The notes under the pieces: model-generated
Seen by the model: only the letters and a program-made list of their open reading frames with translations
Told to the model about the DNA's origin: nothing
The model's database searches: none
Made by a program: the position numbers and the translations under genes
NCBI GenBank assembly: GCA_013180625.2
Contig: SNVD02010124.1
Location: 310,001-374,000 of the forward strand
Reading direction: 5' to 3'
DNA length: 64,000 bases
Source: Boswellia sacra
Taxonomy: Eukaryota; Streptophyta; Magnoliopsida; Sapindales; Burseraceae
In this document: positions 36,771-48,686 of the stretch, one piece after another
How the letters are laid out: every line of letters begins with the position of its first letter
How positions within the stretch are numbered: position 1 is the first letter of the stretch

Positions 36771-37432
36771 AAAATCTTTTTGCGACGACCAAGAAACTAT
36801 CGTAAATGATTTTTTTGGGGGAAATTCTTTTCCTGTTTAGTATTGTTTACTGTTTAAAGATTAAGTAACCTGTCTCGCAAAAATATTTTGATATGTTTCT
36901 CCAATCATTCGATAAATATGATGAAATCAAATCAAATATCAAGATATATCACATAAATAGTTTAACCATAACGTAAACAAACCAAACATAACTCAATCAT
37001 CATTCACACAGTTCAACATCATATAATCAAATAGTTAAACATCTAATCAGTTACATAATTCAGCAGCGTCCACAAAACTCAATCATCTGATAAGTAAGCC
37101 GTAAAACTTGGCAAACAACCTGCAAGAATAACTTTGTAATCAAGATTATAATCATTAAGTAAAATTATGTATTTTAAAACAAATTGTATAATTCTATTTA
37201 TATACCTATTCATTCTCGTGGTTTAAATCACGATCTGTGAGGTTGTTTGTTCCATGACTATCATATTAGAAGCGACTATGATATCCATTTAAAGCATCTG
37301 TGACCTATTTATAAAAAAAAAATATGAAACATAAGTAAAAAATATGAGTCAACTGAAACCACATTTTTAACTTTAAGAATAAGCAAATACCGATCTTGTA
37401 GCACGCCGCTCCGCAAATTCTGGAAACCTCTC

Positions 37433-38965
37433 CTATATGAAGGAAACAACTTCATCATACATCATTTTCATGTTGTTGTGATCTTGCTTCAAGTTGTTGT
37501 GTGCTTCATTCAAGTTTTTGTGTGCTTCCTTCAAGTTGTGGTGCTCTTGCTGCAAATTGCCCAACTCTTCCCTCAAGTGAACATCCAATGAGCTGCTGCC
37601 TTGCACGTCAGTCGGAGATGGACCAAAACCATATGTCCGGGCATAACCGCGATGATCAGGTCCTATTACATTGCCAAAAACTTCTTCTCTCACTTGTTGA
37701 GTTTGTTGGTCTTGCGAAAATTGAGACAAACCTTCATTAAATTGACTCTACAACATAATGGAAAGAAATAACAACTTAATAAAGATAATGTATTATGCAA
37801 AAATTAATTTACCGATAGTGGATGAATGAATAATTCAAAAGATTAAAGAACTTACAATGATTTCTGCACTTTCATCATCACCTACTTCGCCATTACTTTT
37901 TGTTCTTGTCTTGACGAAGACACTAATGCGATCAGTTTGCTCTCCATTCCTTATCATCTAAACAAGAAATAACAGAACTACAATATTACAACTACTAAAA
38001 AGATATAAGTAAATCTTGATAACCAACAAATAAAGAGTGTATAAACAAACAAATGTAACTTACCTCTTCTCGTTTCTGAGCAAATGAGGTGCGGCCTGTT
38101 CGATAAAGTGCAACTTGTTGTGCTCGATTTACCTTATTCTTCTCCGCAGCTTCCTGTAATATAAACAAGGTTAACAACAATTATATTATATGACTTACAG
38201 TATAAATAAAAAAAAAATGAAATCTACACTTTTGGGTTTATGTTAGGCACATACTTTAGCCTCTTCTATTCCCCAATAAGCTACAAGAATAGGCCACTGA
38301 TCCGGCTGAACTCTGGGAGGAGTGAATTGTAACCGATCCTCATCCATATCATATTTTGTGTAGTACTCCCTCTTTACACGAGATTTCCAATCTCGCCAAA
38401 GGTTCCCGATATGTTGTAAACAATGAGGTCTATACTCATCAGGAACATCTGTATTATCCTGCAAAAACAAATTGTAATAGATTAATCGAGGTACAAACTC
38501 AATATACATGTTATCTTATGGATTTCTTAAAGATAAATAACCTTCACTTCTTTCCAGATGGCATCCAAAAGATGTGATGGCATATTTTGCCACCGAGGAC
38601 AACTCAATGGAGCCATGTTGCCATTTTTGGCTATGATTCCAAGTTGGGTGGTTAATTTGTCTTTGTTTGCGTTTATTGATTGCCATTGAGAGTTAAACTG
38701 AATATGCAACCTTTGGCCTGTACCTCACTCACGAACAGTACGAGCTGCTTCACGTCCTCTCACAACACCTGATGTACCACCCGTATCTATAAAAAAACAA
38801 CAACAAATGTTTAAACAATCTTAAATTTTTAAAAATTAAAATAAACATGTATATACCTTCATTATTCGTTTGAGTTTGAGAAGATGTTGCCGATTGTAGT
38901 CGAGCTTCTACTTCTCGTTCTATTATACTATCCATGGAGGTGTCTCTTGGTCTCTTTGACGGCAT
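37433..38965 (-). pseudogene. CACTA second gene (Transposase_24-type DNA-binding protein), multi-exon, one nonsense codon
   Basis: The minus-strand order is MPSKRPRDTSMDSIIEREVE (start 38965), an exon with FNSQWQSINANKDKLTTQLG (about 38700-38530), an exon with DEYRPHCLQHIGNLWRDWKS and PDQWPILVAYWGIEEAK (about 38460-38255), NKVNRAQQVALYRTGRTSFA (about 38140-38080), an exon at about 37950-37860, and a last exon with GYARTYGFGPSPTDVQGSSS followed by a long coiled coil of heptad-like LKEAHKNLNEAHNNLKQDHN repeats (37433-37730). This matches the plant Transposase_24 family thought to act as the CACTA end-binding protein. GT-AG introns fit. A TGA at 38725-38727 interrupts the reading. It is otherwise well kept, so it could be an almost intact gene. 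Confidence 0.75.
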
Positions 38966-39226
38966 AGTTATCTATTCAAAAAACATTCACAGTCAAAGAA
39001 TGCTAATTTATTTGTTTAAGTTCCACGATTATTAATATTTGCATATAATAAAAAATTACAATCCATACAAGTTCAATTGAACAAATTATATATTTCATTC
39101 ATAAAAAGTCATGGTTACACATAGTCGAGGGGAAGTCACATAATTGGACAAAAGAAGAATGCCCCTAAAATAAAAGCCATATGAAAAAATCACGTAATAA
39201 AAAAAAACATGTCGAACGAAGTACTG

Positions 39227-42200
39227 TCAATCAACATCATCCATATCATCATCATTGTCTTCTCGATCGATGATCACTGTTGTTCCTTCAACTCCTTGTC
39301 TAACCCATTGAACATCTTCCTCGTGAAAATAACCCCTTTCATCTAGTTCTTGCTGTGTATATAGCTCAACTTGTGGCACCATATTCCCAATAGATGACTT
39401 TTTGGATGTAAGATCAAATGTATCTCTTGTTGACATTTTAAAAACAACATGCCAATCTTCATCTACCGGATCTTGGATGTAGCAAACTTGCTTCGCTTGC
39501 TCTGCCAAAATGAAAGGTTCATCATCAATACCGTTATCTTTGTATAACAGATGATTAAAATTAACCATTGTGAAGCCGAACTCATCACACTTCTTTCTAG
39601 TTCGATTATCAACCCAATTACACTTGAACAAGATGAAAGTTATGTCATTGACATATCGAATTTGAATTATATCTGTTAATGCTCTAAGAAATGTTACACT
39701 GCCGGAAAGAGGGTTTTGATCTCGTGCAATAGCATAACTCATGGTATCAGCCTTCAAAATAACACCAGATTGTTGTGTGCTTTTGTGTTTATCTGCATCC
39801 TTGGTATGAAATTTGAAGCCGTTAACAACATAAGATTTATAGCTACGTGCACCCTATTTAGGGCCATTAGCTAAATGAGTGATTTCCTCAGACAATGATA
39901 CATTTGAGGTCTCTTGCAAGGAGTGAACCTATGGAAACACATATAGTTAGCAACAAAAATCTCTATAGCAACCAAATGTTAACTAAATTTCTGGCACTTA
40001 TATGATTTTGAAACCATTCGTGGAATTTTCTGTTATGCTCTTTTTGAATTTCATGAATAGAAGAACGTGGCATTTCATTACAAATTTCATTAAGATGCTT
40101 TCTGTGCGAGAAGACATTGGAAGATATCAAAAAGAGATAAAAAGTACCTTAACTTAGTTGTATAGCAAAAAGAACTTAGGTAACGAAGGAAAATTATGCA
40201 TATCTTACTCTTGAAATGGATCAACAGAAGTTGTATTGACTAGCACATATCTATGTGCTTGAACCCAAGAGATATGATCAAGTTCGAATTGCTCTCCTTC
40301 ATCAGAGGTACCATCTTTATTGAGTTTAGTTTCCACTTCATCGAGATATCCTGAACAAAAGTTTGTGCACTCATCCATTAGGTATCCTTTAGCAATACAA
40401 GCCTCAGGATGTGCACGATTACGCACATATCTCTTCAGAGTTAGCAAATACCTAGATAACCCATGAAATTTATAAGTACTATCAATCAATTCATTTAGAA
40501 TTTATGAAAATTAAAAGACATTAACATGGTAGTTCATAGTACCTCTCAATTGGATACATCCATCTAAATTGAACTGGTCACGCTAATGATGTCTCCTCAG
40601 CAAGATGAACAGGCAAATGCTCCATAATATCAAAGAATAAAGGTGGGAATATTTTCTCAAGATGACATAATGTAAGCACCACTCTATCTTGAATATTATT
40701 TAAATCTTCTTCAGTGTTCACTTTTGAGCATAATGGCTTAAACAAGTTAGCCAACTCAATCAAAGTGGCAGCAACATTTTTTGATAATGCTCTTCGAGTA
40801 GCAAGAGGAAGCAGTTGTTGTAGCAGTATATGATTGTCATGACTTTTCAAACCTGCAATGCTTCGATCTTTCATGTGAACACGACGAGAGATATTTGATA
40901 CATAACCATCTGGTAACTTCACCTTTTTCAACACCCCAAGAAAGACGTCTTTATTTTCTTTGGTCATTGAGAAATATGCAGGAGGTAAATATAATTTGTT
41001 AGCCCCCCATTCTTGAGGATGCAATGCTTTTCTAATTGTCATATCCTTTAAATCATAGCGAGCTTTCAAATTATCTTTTGATCTCCTAGGATCCCCCAAT
41101 AATGTCCATAGTATATTGTCACAAACATTCTTCTCAATATGCATGACATCAAGATTATGTCTAATCAAGTTATGCTCCCAATATGGTAGTTCAAAGAAAA
41201 TACTTTTCTTCTTCCAGATGTTTGCATGATTTTAGGGATTTTTCATTCTCCATTGAAGATCTTCTATCTTATATTCAGTTAGTGTATCTTGTACTTATTG
41301 TTTTATATCAAAACCAGATAACCGAGATGGAGCAGGTCCCATATCGGCTCTCCCATTGAAGGAAATCCTATCCTTTCGAAATCTATGAGTAGTAGGTAAA
41401 TCTCGTCGATGACCTATATAACAAAATTTCCTACTATGAGACAACCATTTGGAAACCGTATTTCCTATACAACAAGGACATGCTTTCTCCTCTTTTGTAC
41501 ACCAACCAGATAGATTCACATATGTCGAAAAGTCATTGATAGTCCACAACAATGCTGCATGTAGCTTGAACATTTGTTGACACGATGCATCATAGGTTAG
41601 TACACCTTCACTCGATAATTCTTTCAATTCCTCAATCAATGGTTGCATATAGACATCTATTTTATTCCCAGGACCTTTGGGACCATCAATGAGTACAGAC
41701 AATATGAAAAAACTTTCTTTTATGCATAGCCAAGGAGGCAAGTTGTATGGTATTAACACAATAGGCCGTGTACTATGGGCTATAGACATAGTCCTAAAAG
41801 GATTAAATCCATTAGTTGCCAAGCCAAGTCTCACGTTACGACAATCAGCAACAAAATCTGGATTTCTTTCATCGAAAGTTCTCCAACAAAGACTATCAGC
41901 TAGATGCTTAAGAACACCCTCTTTAATGCGATCTTCTGCATGCCATCACATAAGAGAAGCAGTTTTTGAGGACATGAATAATCTTTTTAACCTAGAACTT
42001 AACGGAAAGTATCTAATGCTTTGTAGCTATCTTCCCATGCGAATTTGATGCATCATTCAACTCATCAAATTTTTTATAGTGAGACATTTGGCATATGCAA
42101 CATCTATCCAAATTTGCAAACTTGTCTCTAAACAACATACAATTGTTAGGAAAAGCATCCCAAGTCTTGTACGTAAACCCCAAGTCAGTAGTTATCTTTT

Positions 42201-42791
42201 GTGCTTCATAATATGAAGAAGGAATTTTGACTTGGTCAGGAAAGGCCTTCTTCAAAAGTTCTATTAACTTTGTCACTGATTTGTCAGTCCATCCGTGCAA
42301 CATCTTAAGTTGCAAAAGTTGAACAGTAAATGAAATGGAGGTAAAATTTTCACAACCCGGATACAACATACACTCTGCCTGCTCAAGTAGCTTTAAATAC
42401 GTTTCAGTTTCACTATCTAATGGACAACTACTACGTTCACCGAAGGCATTATTCGGAATCCCCATGGCCTCATGTATCATTCCAACCATATCATCACTTC
42501 TTGTAGAATCACAACTAACCTCAAAATGTTGGTTAGGTTGGTCAGACTCTATAGGTGCATATTGCTCACCATGTAAGGTCCACCTCTTGTACGTTCTTAA
42601 AAACCCATTACATATCAAATGCTCCCTTGCTGTGTATCTATCCATAAGATATCGATTGTGACATTTCTTACATGGCATAATATTCTATTATCATTCACTA
42701 AATTGCCAAAGGCAAAATTTAGAAATCCCTTCACCCCAGTGAAATATGCTCGACAACATCGATTTGGTAAGTCAATCCAATTCTTATGCAT
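39227..42791 (-). pseudogene. TNP2-type CACTA transposase, frameshifted and interrupted
   Basis: It starts MHKNWIDLPNRC at 42791 (transposase-associated domain). A missing base near 42674 splits the CxxCKKCHNRY zinc-like motif, and the frame resumes with REHLICNGFLRTYKRW. The core follows: VLIPYNLPPWLCIKES, DGPKGPGNKIDVYMQPLIEE, AALLWTINDF and GWCTKEEKACPCC (41295-41834). DUF4218 has IRHNLDVMHIEKNVCDNILW (from 41168) to a TGA at 40578-40580 where a Gly codon is expected before PVQFRWMYPIER, then YLLTLKRYVRNRAHPEACIA (about 40430-40470). DUF4216 (39227-39757) ends in an acidic tail. Further shifts occur near 42000 and 41290. The D/E catalytic architecture of the family cannot be checked by eye. 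Not functional as it stands. Confidence 0.88.
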
Positions 42792-43567
42792 GAGAATTTT
42801 CCTTAAAAGTAATAACAACAATGTTTATATCAATACAAATTTATTCATGCACAAGTGAATAGATATAATATGAAACCTAATTGCAAACATTTATCTAAAA
42901 GGTTGGTGGTCCTATCCCATTCAAGAATGCATAAGTTTGTACTATAAACTAGTAGTCACAAGTTGCTCCATCTTAACAAAAAATTCGGCAGGATTTTCCT
43001 ATAGTTCTCCAAGTACACAAATATATAGTTGATTGAATACATGTGTCATTTCGATGTTCGAAAATTAACACAAAACAGGCAATCATCTATTATGTACTGA
43101 GAGAATATGAGGAAATGTAACCAAATTTTCTGATAAGATGGAACAAAACATGAACAACTAATTGACAATACAAACTTATGCATGCTTGAACTGTTCGAAT
43201 CTGGACAATTCAAGAATAATTACTAGACATACACTATTCGTTGTCATCTTTCGATGAAAATGAAAAAAGATACGTCATATAATAATTCTTGAACGGGGTC
43301 TAAGCTTATATGCATGAATAACAATTGAATATAACAATGTTAATAAACTTTACAACGAACATAGGAAAACATAATATTTATAACAAAGTATAGAAGCAGG
43401 ATTCGTACTTCATGTGAAACCGCCGTTTGGCTTTACTTGGTTTTAGTAGGCTTGTGTCTTTTTTAAAGGTTTAATGGATGGATCATTTTTTTAATTTAGT
43501 TCTAGAAGGCTAATGTCTTTCTATAAGGTGTAATGTGCTATTGTCTTTTTTTTGTTTGTTTGTTTTA
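42792..43567. other. Upstream/intron-like part of CACTA-C without coding signal
   Basis: AT-rich DNA between the TNP2 start and the minisatellite; no exons recognised. Confidence 0.5.
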
Positions 43568-44370
43568 GTGGGATGGGTTGGGTTAGTTTATAAGTGAATG
43601 GGCTAGGTTAGTTTAATTAATTGTTGCTTTAATGGGCTGTTTCTATTTTTTTTTTAGAATTAGTTGGGCCTAAATACTTTTTTGGGTATAGTGGGCTACC
43701 CACTTTGCTTATGTTAGTGGGATGGGTTGGTTTAGTTTATAAGTGAATGGGCTAGGTTAGTTTACTTATTTGTTGGTTTAATGGGCTGTTTCTATTCTTT
43801 TTTGGAATTAGTTGGGCCTAAATGCTTTTATTGGGTTTAGTGGGCTACCCACTTTGTTTATGTCAGTAGGATGGGTTGGTTTAGTTTATAAGTGAATGGG
43901 CTAGGTTAATTTAGTTATTTGTTGGTTTAATGGGCGTTATTAAGCCATCAGTGGTAGTGGGTTTAATGGGCTGTCGGCCCTTTTTGGAATTAGTTGGGCC
44001 GTCATGCCTTATTCTTTGGTTTAGTGGGCTGCCCACTTTGCTTATGCAAGAAGGATGGGTTGGTTTAGTTTATAAGTGAATGGGCTAAGTTAGTTTAATT
44101 AATTGTTGGTTTAATGGGCTGTTTCTAATTTTTTTTGGAATTAGTTGGGCCTAAATGCTTTTATTAGATTTAGTGCTCTACCCACTTTGCTTATGTTAGT
44201 GGGATGGGTTGGTTTAGTTTATAAGTGAATGGGCTAGGTTAGTTTAATTAATTGTTGGTTTAATGGGCTGTTTCTTTTTTTTTTTTTTTTGTAATTAGTT
44301 GGGCCATCATGCCTTATTTTTGGGTTTAATGGGCTGCCCACTTTGCTTATGTTAGTGGGATGGGCCCTCT
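43568..44370. repeat. 149-bp minisatellite inside CACTA-C
   Basis: Five to six imperfect units start GTGGGATGGGTTGG at about 43568, 43717, 43866, 44050, 44199 and 44355. Spacing is 149 bases except one expanded unit of 184 and a final one of 156. Each contains AATGGGCTAGGTTAGTTTA, TTTAATGGGCTGTTTCT and GGGCTGCCCACTTTGCTTAT. The units are rich in G and T on this strand. Confidence 0.9.
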
Positions 44371-47300
44371 TTGTTCATTTGGTAGGCTGGTGTATAATTT
44401 TTTTATTTGTGTAGTGGGCTGCCCTCTAAACAAATGTTGTGGCAATCTTTTGGGCTTCTAATGATGCATCAATAAGTTGATTTACATTAATCTGCATGTC
44501 ATGTTATTACTAAATTCTAGTACATCAAATATGGCACATTGATCATTTCAAAGTCAGTTATGCAAATTAGATTATTCCAATTTGTTTCAAGGCATTGCCT
44601 CACCTAAACACAGAAGCAGGAACTAAATTCTTATGATTTAATTTTCTTCGCATTAGCAAATAACAATAGTATTAGCATAGGACAGAGAATGTGTAATCAA
44701 TAGGCAGTAGTGAAAGAGTATCTATTTGGTATAATTATTCACACCTGATAATCAGTCACCAAACCTCTGTTGGCAGTTTGATCCAACAATTGGAATTTGA
44801 CAACCTAGAGAAAGAATTAAAGAAAAAGAACATAAATGGGCAGCCAATCTTCTATAACAACATAAATTTCAAATAAAGTGACTTTCAAACCACATTTTCC
44901 AAACTGCATATTATTCAAAATTTTAATTATGAAACTTAACTTTATACCAAAATTACTAATTGTAGTTACAATTTTATAATCAGTCAATATCAATCTATCA
45001 ACTATTGGAAGAACAATGGTAGCCAACCCTTTGTGGATGACAGGTTCTAAGACGTAAACTAAAACAATGACAAATCGTTTAGTTTGTGTATATATTTTAA
45101 AATATTAATTCTTTATGTGAAGGTGATATATATCTCAACAAATTTCCAAGGTGTAGGCACCATTTACAGAACACATGAACTAAGGGTAGTTCAACTTAAC
45201 TGGTCAGGAAATGAATTTACATTATATGGCTCAAACTGAGCATGAAAAATCTGGAGTTTGGAAATGCAAGCAGGTGAAGTGAAACTTCCTTTTGGTCAAG
45301 TTCCTCAGGCTAGGTATAGTACGTAAAAGAGAGCAAGAAAATTATACAAGTAATTGAACCAAAGCAATTTAAACTAAGTTCACAATTTCTAAATGCTCCC
45401 ATTTCTTGAAAATTTAGGATGACTACAACCTCCAGTTATGAGAGAAAGAACACCAACCAGCTATGGAATCACGAAATTCGTCAGCCAGCCACTCTGGTGC
45501 AACAACAAATAGGATAAAATGATTAACTGTCCACATAAGCAAGACAAAATATATCAGTATCAATGCTTTAAAATTGATGGTATTAGACACATACAATGAG
45601 ACGACTAGCATGACCAATATAAAATTCTAACCTGGACAGGTTGAGGAAAGAAAAGGTTTGCTTCAATGGCAAAAAATGCCACCCAACAACCAAATTGACT
45701 CTGCATCATTTGATGAAATTTTTGTAAAGCCAATATCATATAAACCCATTTTAACTATGATACGATTAAAAAAGAAAAAAGTTGGCAAGAACCTTAAGAT
45801 TTTGAACAGCAGAGTTGGAAAACTTGTGAAAAGCTACAATACTAAAACATGACTTTGCATGTGTGATCTTTGTGCCAATCGATTGAGAAGTAAAAAAAAA
45901 TCTATATGGAAAAATAGAGAAACATTAAAATATATAGGGAAACACAAAGAAAGATAAAAAAAATAAAATCTTAATATGCATAATGCATAAAAAATAGCTA
46001 AGATTGGAACTTGACTACATGATATGATTTTAATGCAAACCCTTGCGAGTTTCTCCTTAATAAGAATTTACCACTCAGAACAAAAATGAGATAACAAGAG
46101 AAGAAAGTAGTCTACAACAGAAATGAAAACCATGTACAAGGGAATTCACAAAATAATTGCACACAATGCTTCCTGATTCAAGCTCACAAAATTCCATGGA
46201 TTTCATTTTACATAAATTACTTCAATCTGCCCGGTACCAGGAATTATAAGTTTGTGCATCCTTTTAAAATTAAAAAAAAAATCTCTTTCAAGATGAGCTT
46301 AAAAAAGTTGGTGGAGTAATTCTTCTTTTTGTTTTTTCAACCTACATAGAGAAGCCAACCATCCAGCCTAGTTCATTTTCTTTGCTGAGATAAAGATAGA
46401 TGCGTTAGTTACAACTTTGATTTTATAAAAATCAAATTTTTATTTCTGTTTGTATTTTCAGTGAGGGTTTTAGATTTATTTGTGGTATTGGGGTATGCAA
46501 TCCTGAGAATGCAATGTCAAAAATTTCTTAAGGATCAAAAACCTTGAACAGAAGTGCCACATTTTAGGGTGGATGCACTTTTTATTCATGGATGTTCTGA
46601 TTGTAATTAAAGAGACAATAAAAGATTATATATGTTAATATCCTCGTAATCATATCTTTGCTATTCTGGTCTTTGTTGGTGCATAAATTGGCTAGAGTTC
46701 GTATCTGTCAAGCAGAATAACATTTCTCTTACACAATTAACCTTTTTTTTCTTTAAAAAAAAAAGCAATGAGTCACACTCTGCTTGTGTGCAAAAGAAAC
46801 CAAAAGATTATAAGAGAAAGAGACAGAGGTAGAAGGCAGCAAGAGATGAAAGTCTCTACTGAGGGTTTATAACATTCCAACTCTTTGAGAGACATTTTCT
46901 TTCAGTTTCCTGCATCGTGCATATGATAATTGTTAAACAAAAATTTTTTTCACATCTCTGACATTTCTAAATTCATGTTTTTCTTGCTTATTGCATTTGT
47001 CCTACGACAACATTTTTTCATCATCTCCCCTCAAACTAGATTTTGTTAATATTGTTCTTAGTTTCATTTTGCAAGATTCCAAAAATTGTTGTTGTCAGAT
47101 GAAAACGAGATATTGAATTTCGCGTTGTCAAGTTTAATCAACAGAAGTAACAAAAGTACGAGATATTAACGACCTAGGTAACTGCAGGCATTTGCATAGC
47201 CATTCAACATCTTCATAACACTTGGTTGAATTATGCACATCTGAGAAACCTTTAAATTTTCCCTTTCACTTTATTCTTTGATAACTGTAAAGCCAACCTC

Positions 47301-47599
47301 TTTGCTGGCTTTCATTAATATTGTAGCACAAGTAGCAACTACTACACTAGCAACTTGTTTAATTATTCCAAGTATACTGGAACAATTTTAGTCTTATAAA
47401 TGAGATTTTGTTGTTCGATTTAATTCTTTTAAGGTTTTGGTAAAGTACTTCAAGACAGGCCACACAATTGGGTTCATTTAAATACCAGATCAGCCACCAA
47501 ACAATAAGGAAAATAATACATGCACAAAAAGCTAAATTGGGTCTTTACACCCGTTATAGAAATTCAGTAAATAATAAGAAATAAACCCATTAAAGAAAT
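44371..47599. other. Internal CACTA-C DNA without recognisable genes
   Basis: Only short frames. Composition is closer to gene introns and UTRs than to the AT-rich spacers elsewhere. It could hold captured or leader sequence, but nothing was identified. Confidence 0.4.
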
Positions 47600-48307
47600 T
47601 CAGGTACAATAAAATTCTAGATAAATTACAGATAAATACTTGAACGCCCAAAAATTAAACAAAAAAAATAATGAAAACAAGCAAATATAATAAGACGGAG
47701 GGTGAGAAGGAGCTTGCCTGAAGAGAGGAAGAGCTGAGTAATTCGGTTCTGGACAGAATTGTCTTCGTGCTGAGTAGTTGGCTGGTCGACTCGCTCTCCG
47801 ACTCTTGATGCTCGGCATGGCGGAGATAACGCAACTCCACAACAGGCAAGAAGATAGCATGAACTAGGGAAACGTAACTCCATAAGCAGAGAAATGCAAC
47901 TCCAAACCAAGGAAGAAAGCACGACAAGCAAGAAGAGGATTGAATTCTGTTTGTCCTCAGTAGTCGGTTGGTCTACGATTCTCTGACTTGTGGTGCTCGG
48001 CTTGGCGGACAGAACGCAACTCCACAACAGGCAAGAAGATGAAGCACGACAGCACGACAGACAAAACAGGGTCAAACCAGGGAAGAGAAGCTTCAGGGAA
48101 GAAAACACGAGAGAGAGAGATGAGAGGGAGATTGAAAGAAATGGAGGCCAAATTCCCGCGATTAGGGTAAAATTGATTTGGGGCTTTTTCGACCTCTTAT
48201 ACGATGATTTCAAAACCGCTGTAGAAAGTGATACGCGTGGGCCATTTACGTCGGTTTTTAAAAACCGCCGCAGATGGGCACAGTATAAGGGCACCCTTCT
48301 TGTAGTG
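47600..48307 (-). promoter_or_regulatory. CACTA-C right end: presumed promoter side, internal direct repeat, terminal repeats
   Basis: Two copies of a block are recognisable at about 47770-47855 and 47960-48040 (GTAGTTGGCTGGTCGACTCG against GTAGTCGGTTGGTCTACGAT, then GCAACTCCACAACAGGCAAG in both). 48180-48290 has the GCGGCGG-type subterminal repeats and the element ends CTTGTAGTG at 48307. Both transposase genes point away from this end, so transcription should begin here. The long minus frame at 47626-48294 lacks any domain and is probably chance. Confidence 0.6.
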
Positions 48308-48686
48308 ACTCCTTAGTGCTAAAAGCAAGTCTCTTCTAGGAGTGGAAGGCTTAAAGCCAATAAGATGTGTTGTTTTCTCAATGCAAGGCATTCCAGTAGT
48401 AGGGATTCAAAAAGAGTAATAATTTTTTTTTCCTTTTTTTGTCCATTTCTCAATTTGATCAAACCAAAAAGACCTTTCTATATTTGGTTATAGAGCTGGA
48501 AAATAAGATTGCTGGTAACTAACGTTTGTCTAAATTTCGCGGAGTTGCAAAAGTATGGAGACGAAGCAATTGATCCATGGTAGTAGTGGTCACAAGTGAC
48601 CATTGCCAATATTATTGATGAAGAATTTTGCCAACTTCCAATCGTCGTTTTATCCTTCCTGTGCTATAGGCAGAAAATTGAGTGAT

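Larger units (their letters stand above)
36468..48307 (-). mobile_element. CACTA-C: large CACTA (En/Spm) transposon with decayed transposase genes (TSD ACT)
   Basis: The right end is the inverse of CACTACAAGAAGGGTGCCC (48289-48307); the left end at 36468 is a mutated version (CATTACAACATGGGAAGCC). ACT flanks both ends (36465-36467 and 48308-48310). Both termini carry GCGGCGGTTTT/GCGGTGG-type subterminal repeats. Inside, on the minus strand, are a TNP2-type transposase (39227-42791) and a Transposase_24-type gene (37433-38965), the usual two-gene content of plant CACTA elements, here transcribed from the right end. 42800-47600 is a long leader/intron-like region with a 149-bp minisatellite. 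The element is 11840 bases and both genes are damaged. Confidence 0.9.

Noticed and set aside
42013..42821. Separate genes on both strands in the TNP2 region
   Set aside because: Plus-strand frames are antisense shadows; the minus frames are parts of one TNP2 gene split by frameshifts.
47626..48294. 222-codon minus-strand frame at the CACTA-C right end
   Set aside because: Overlaps terminal and subterminal repeats, has Ser/Leu-rich low-complexity composition and no domain; probably chance.
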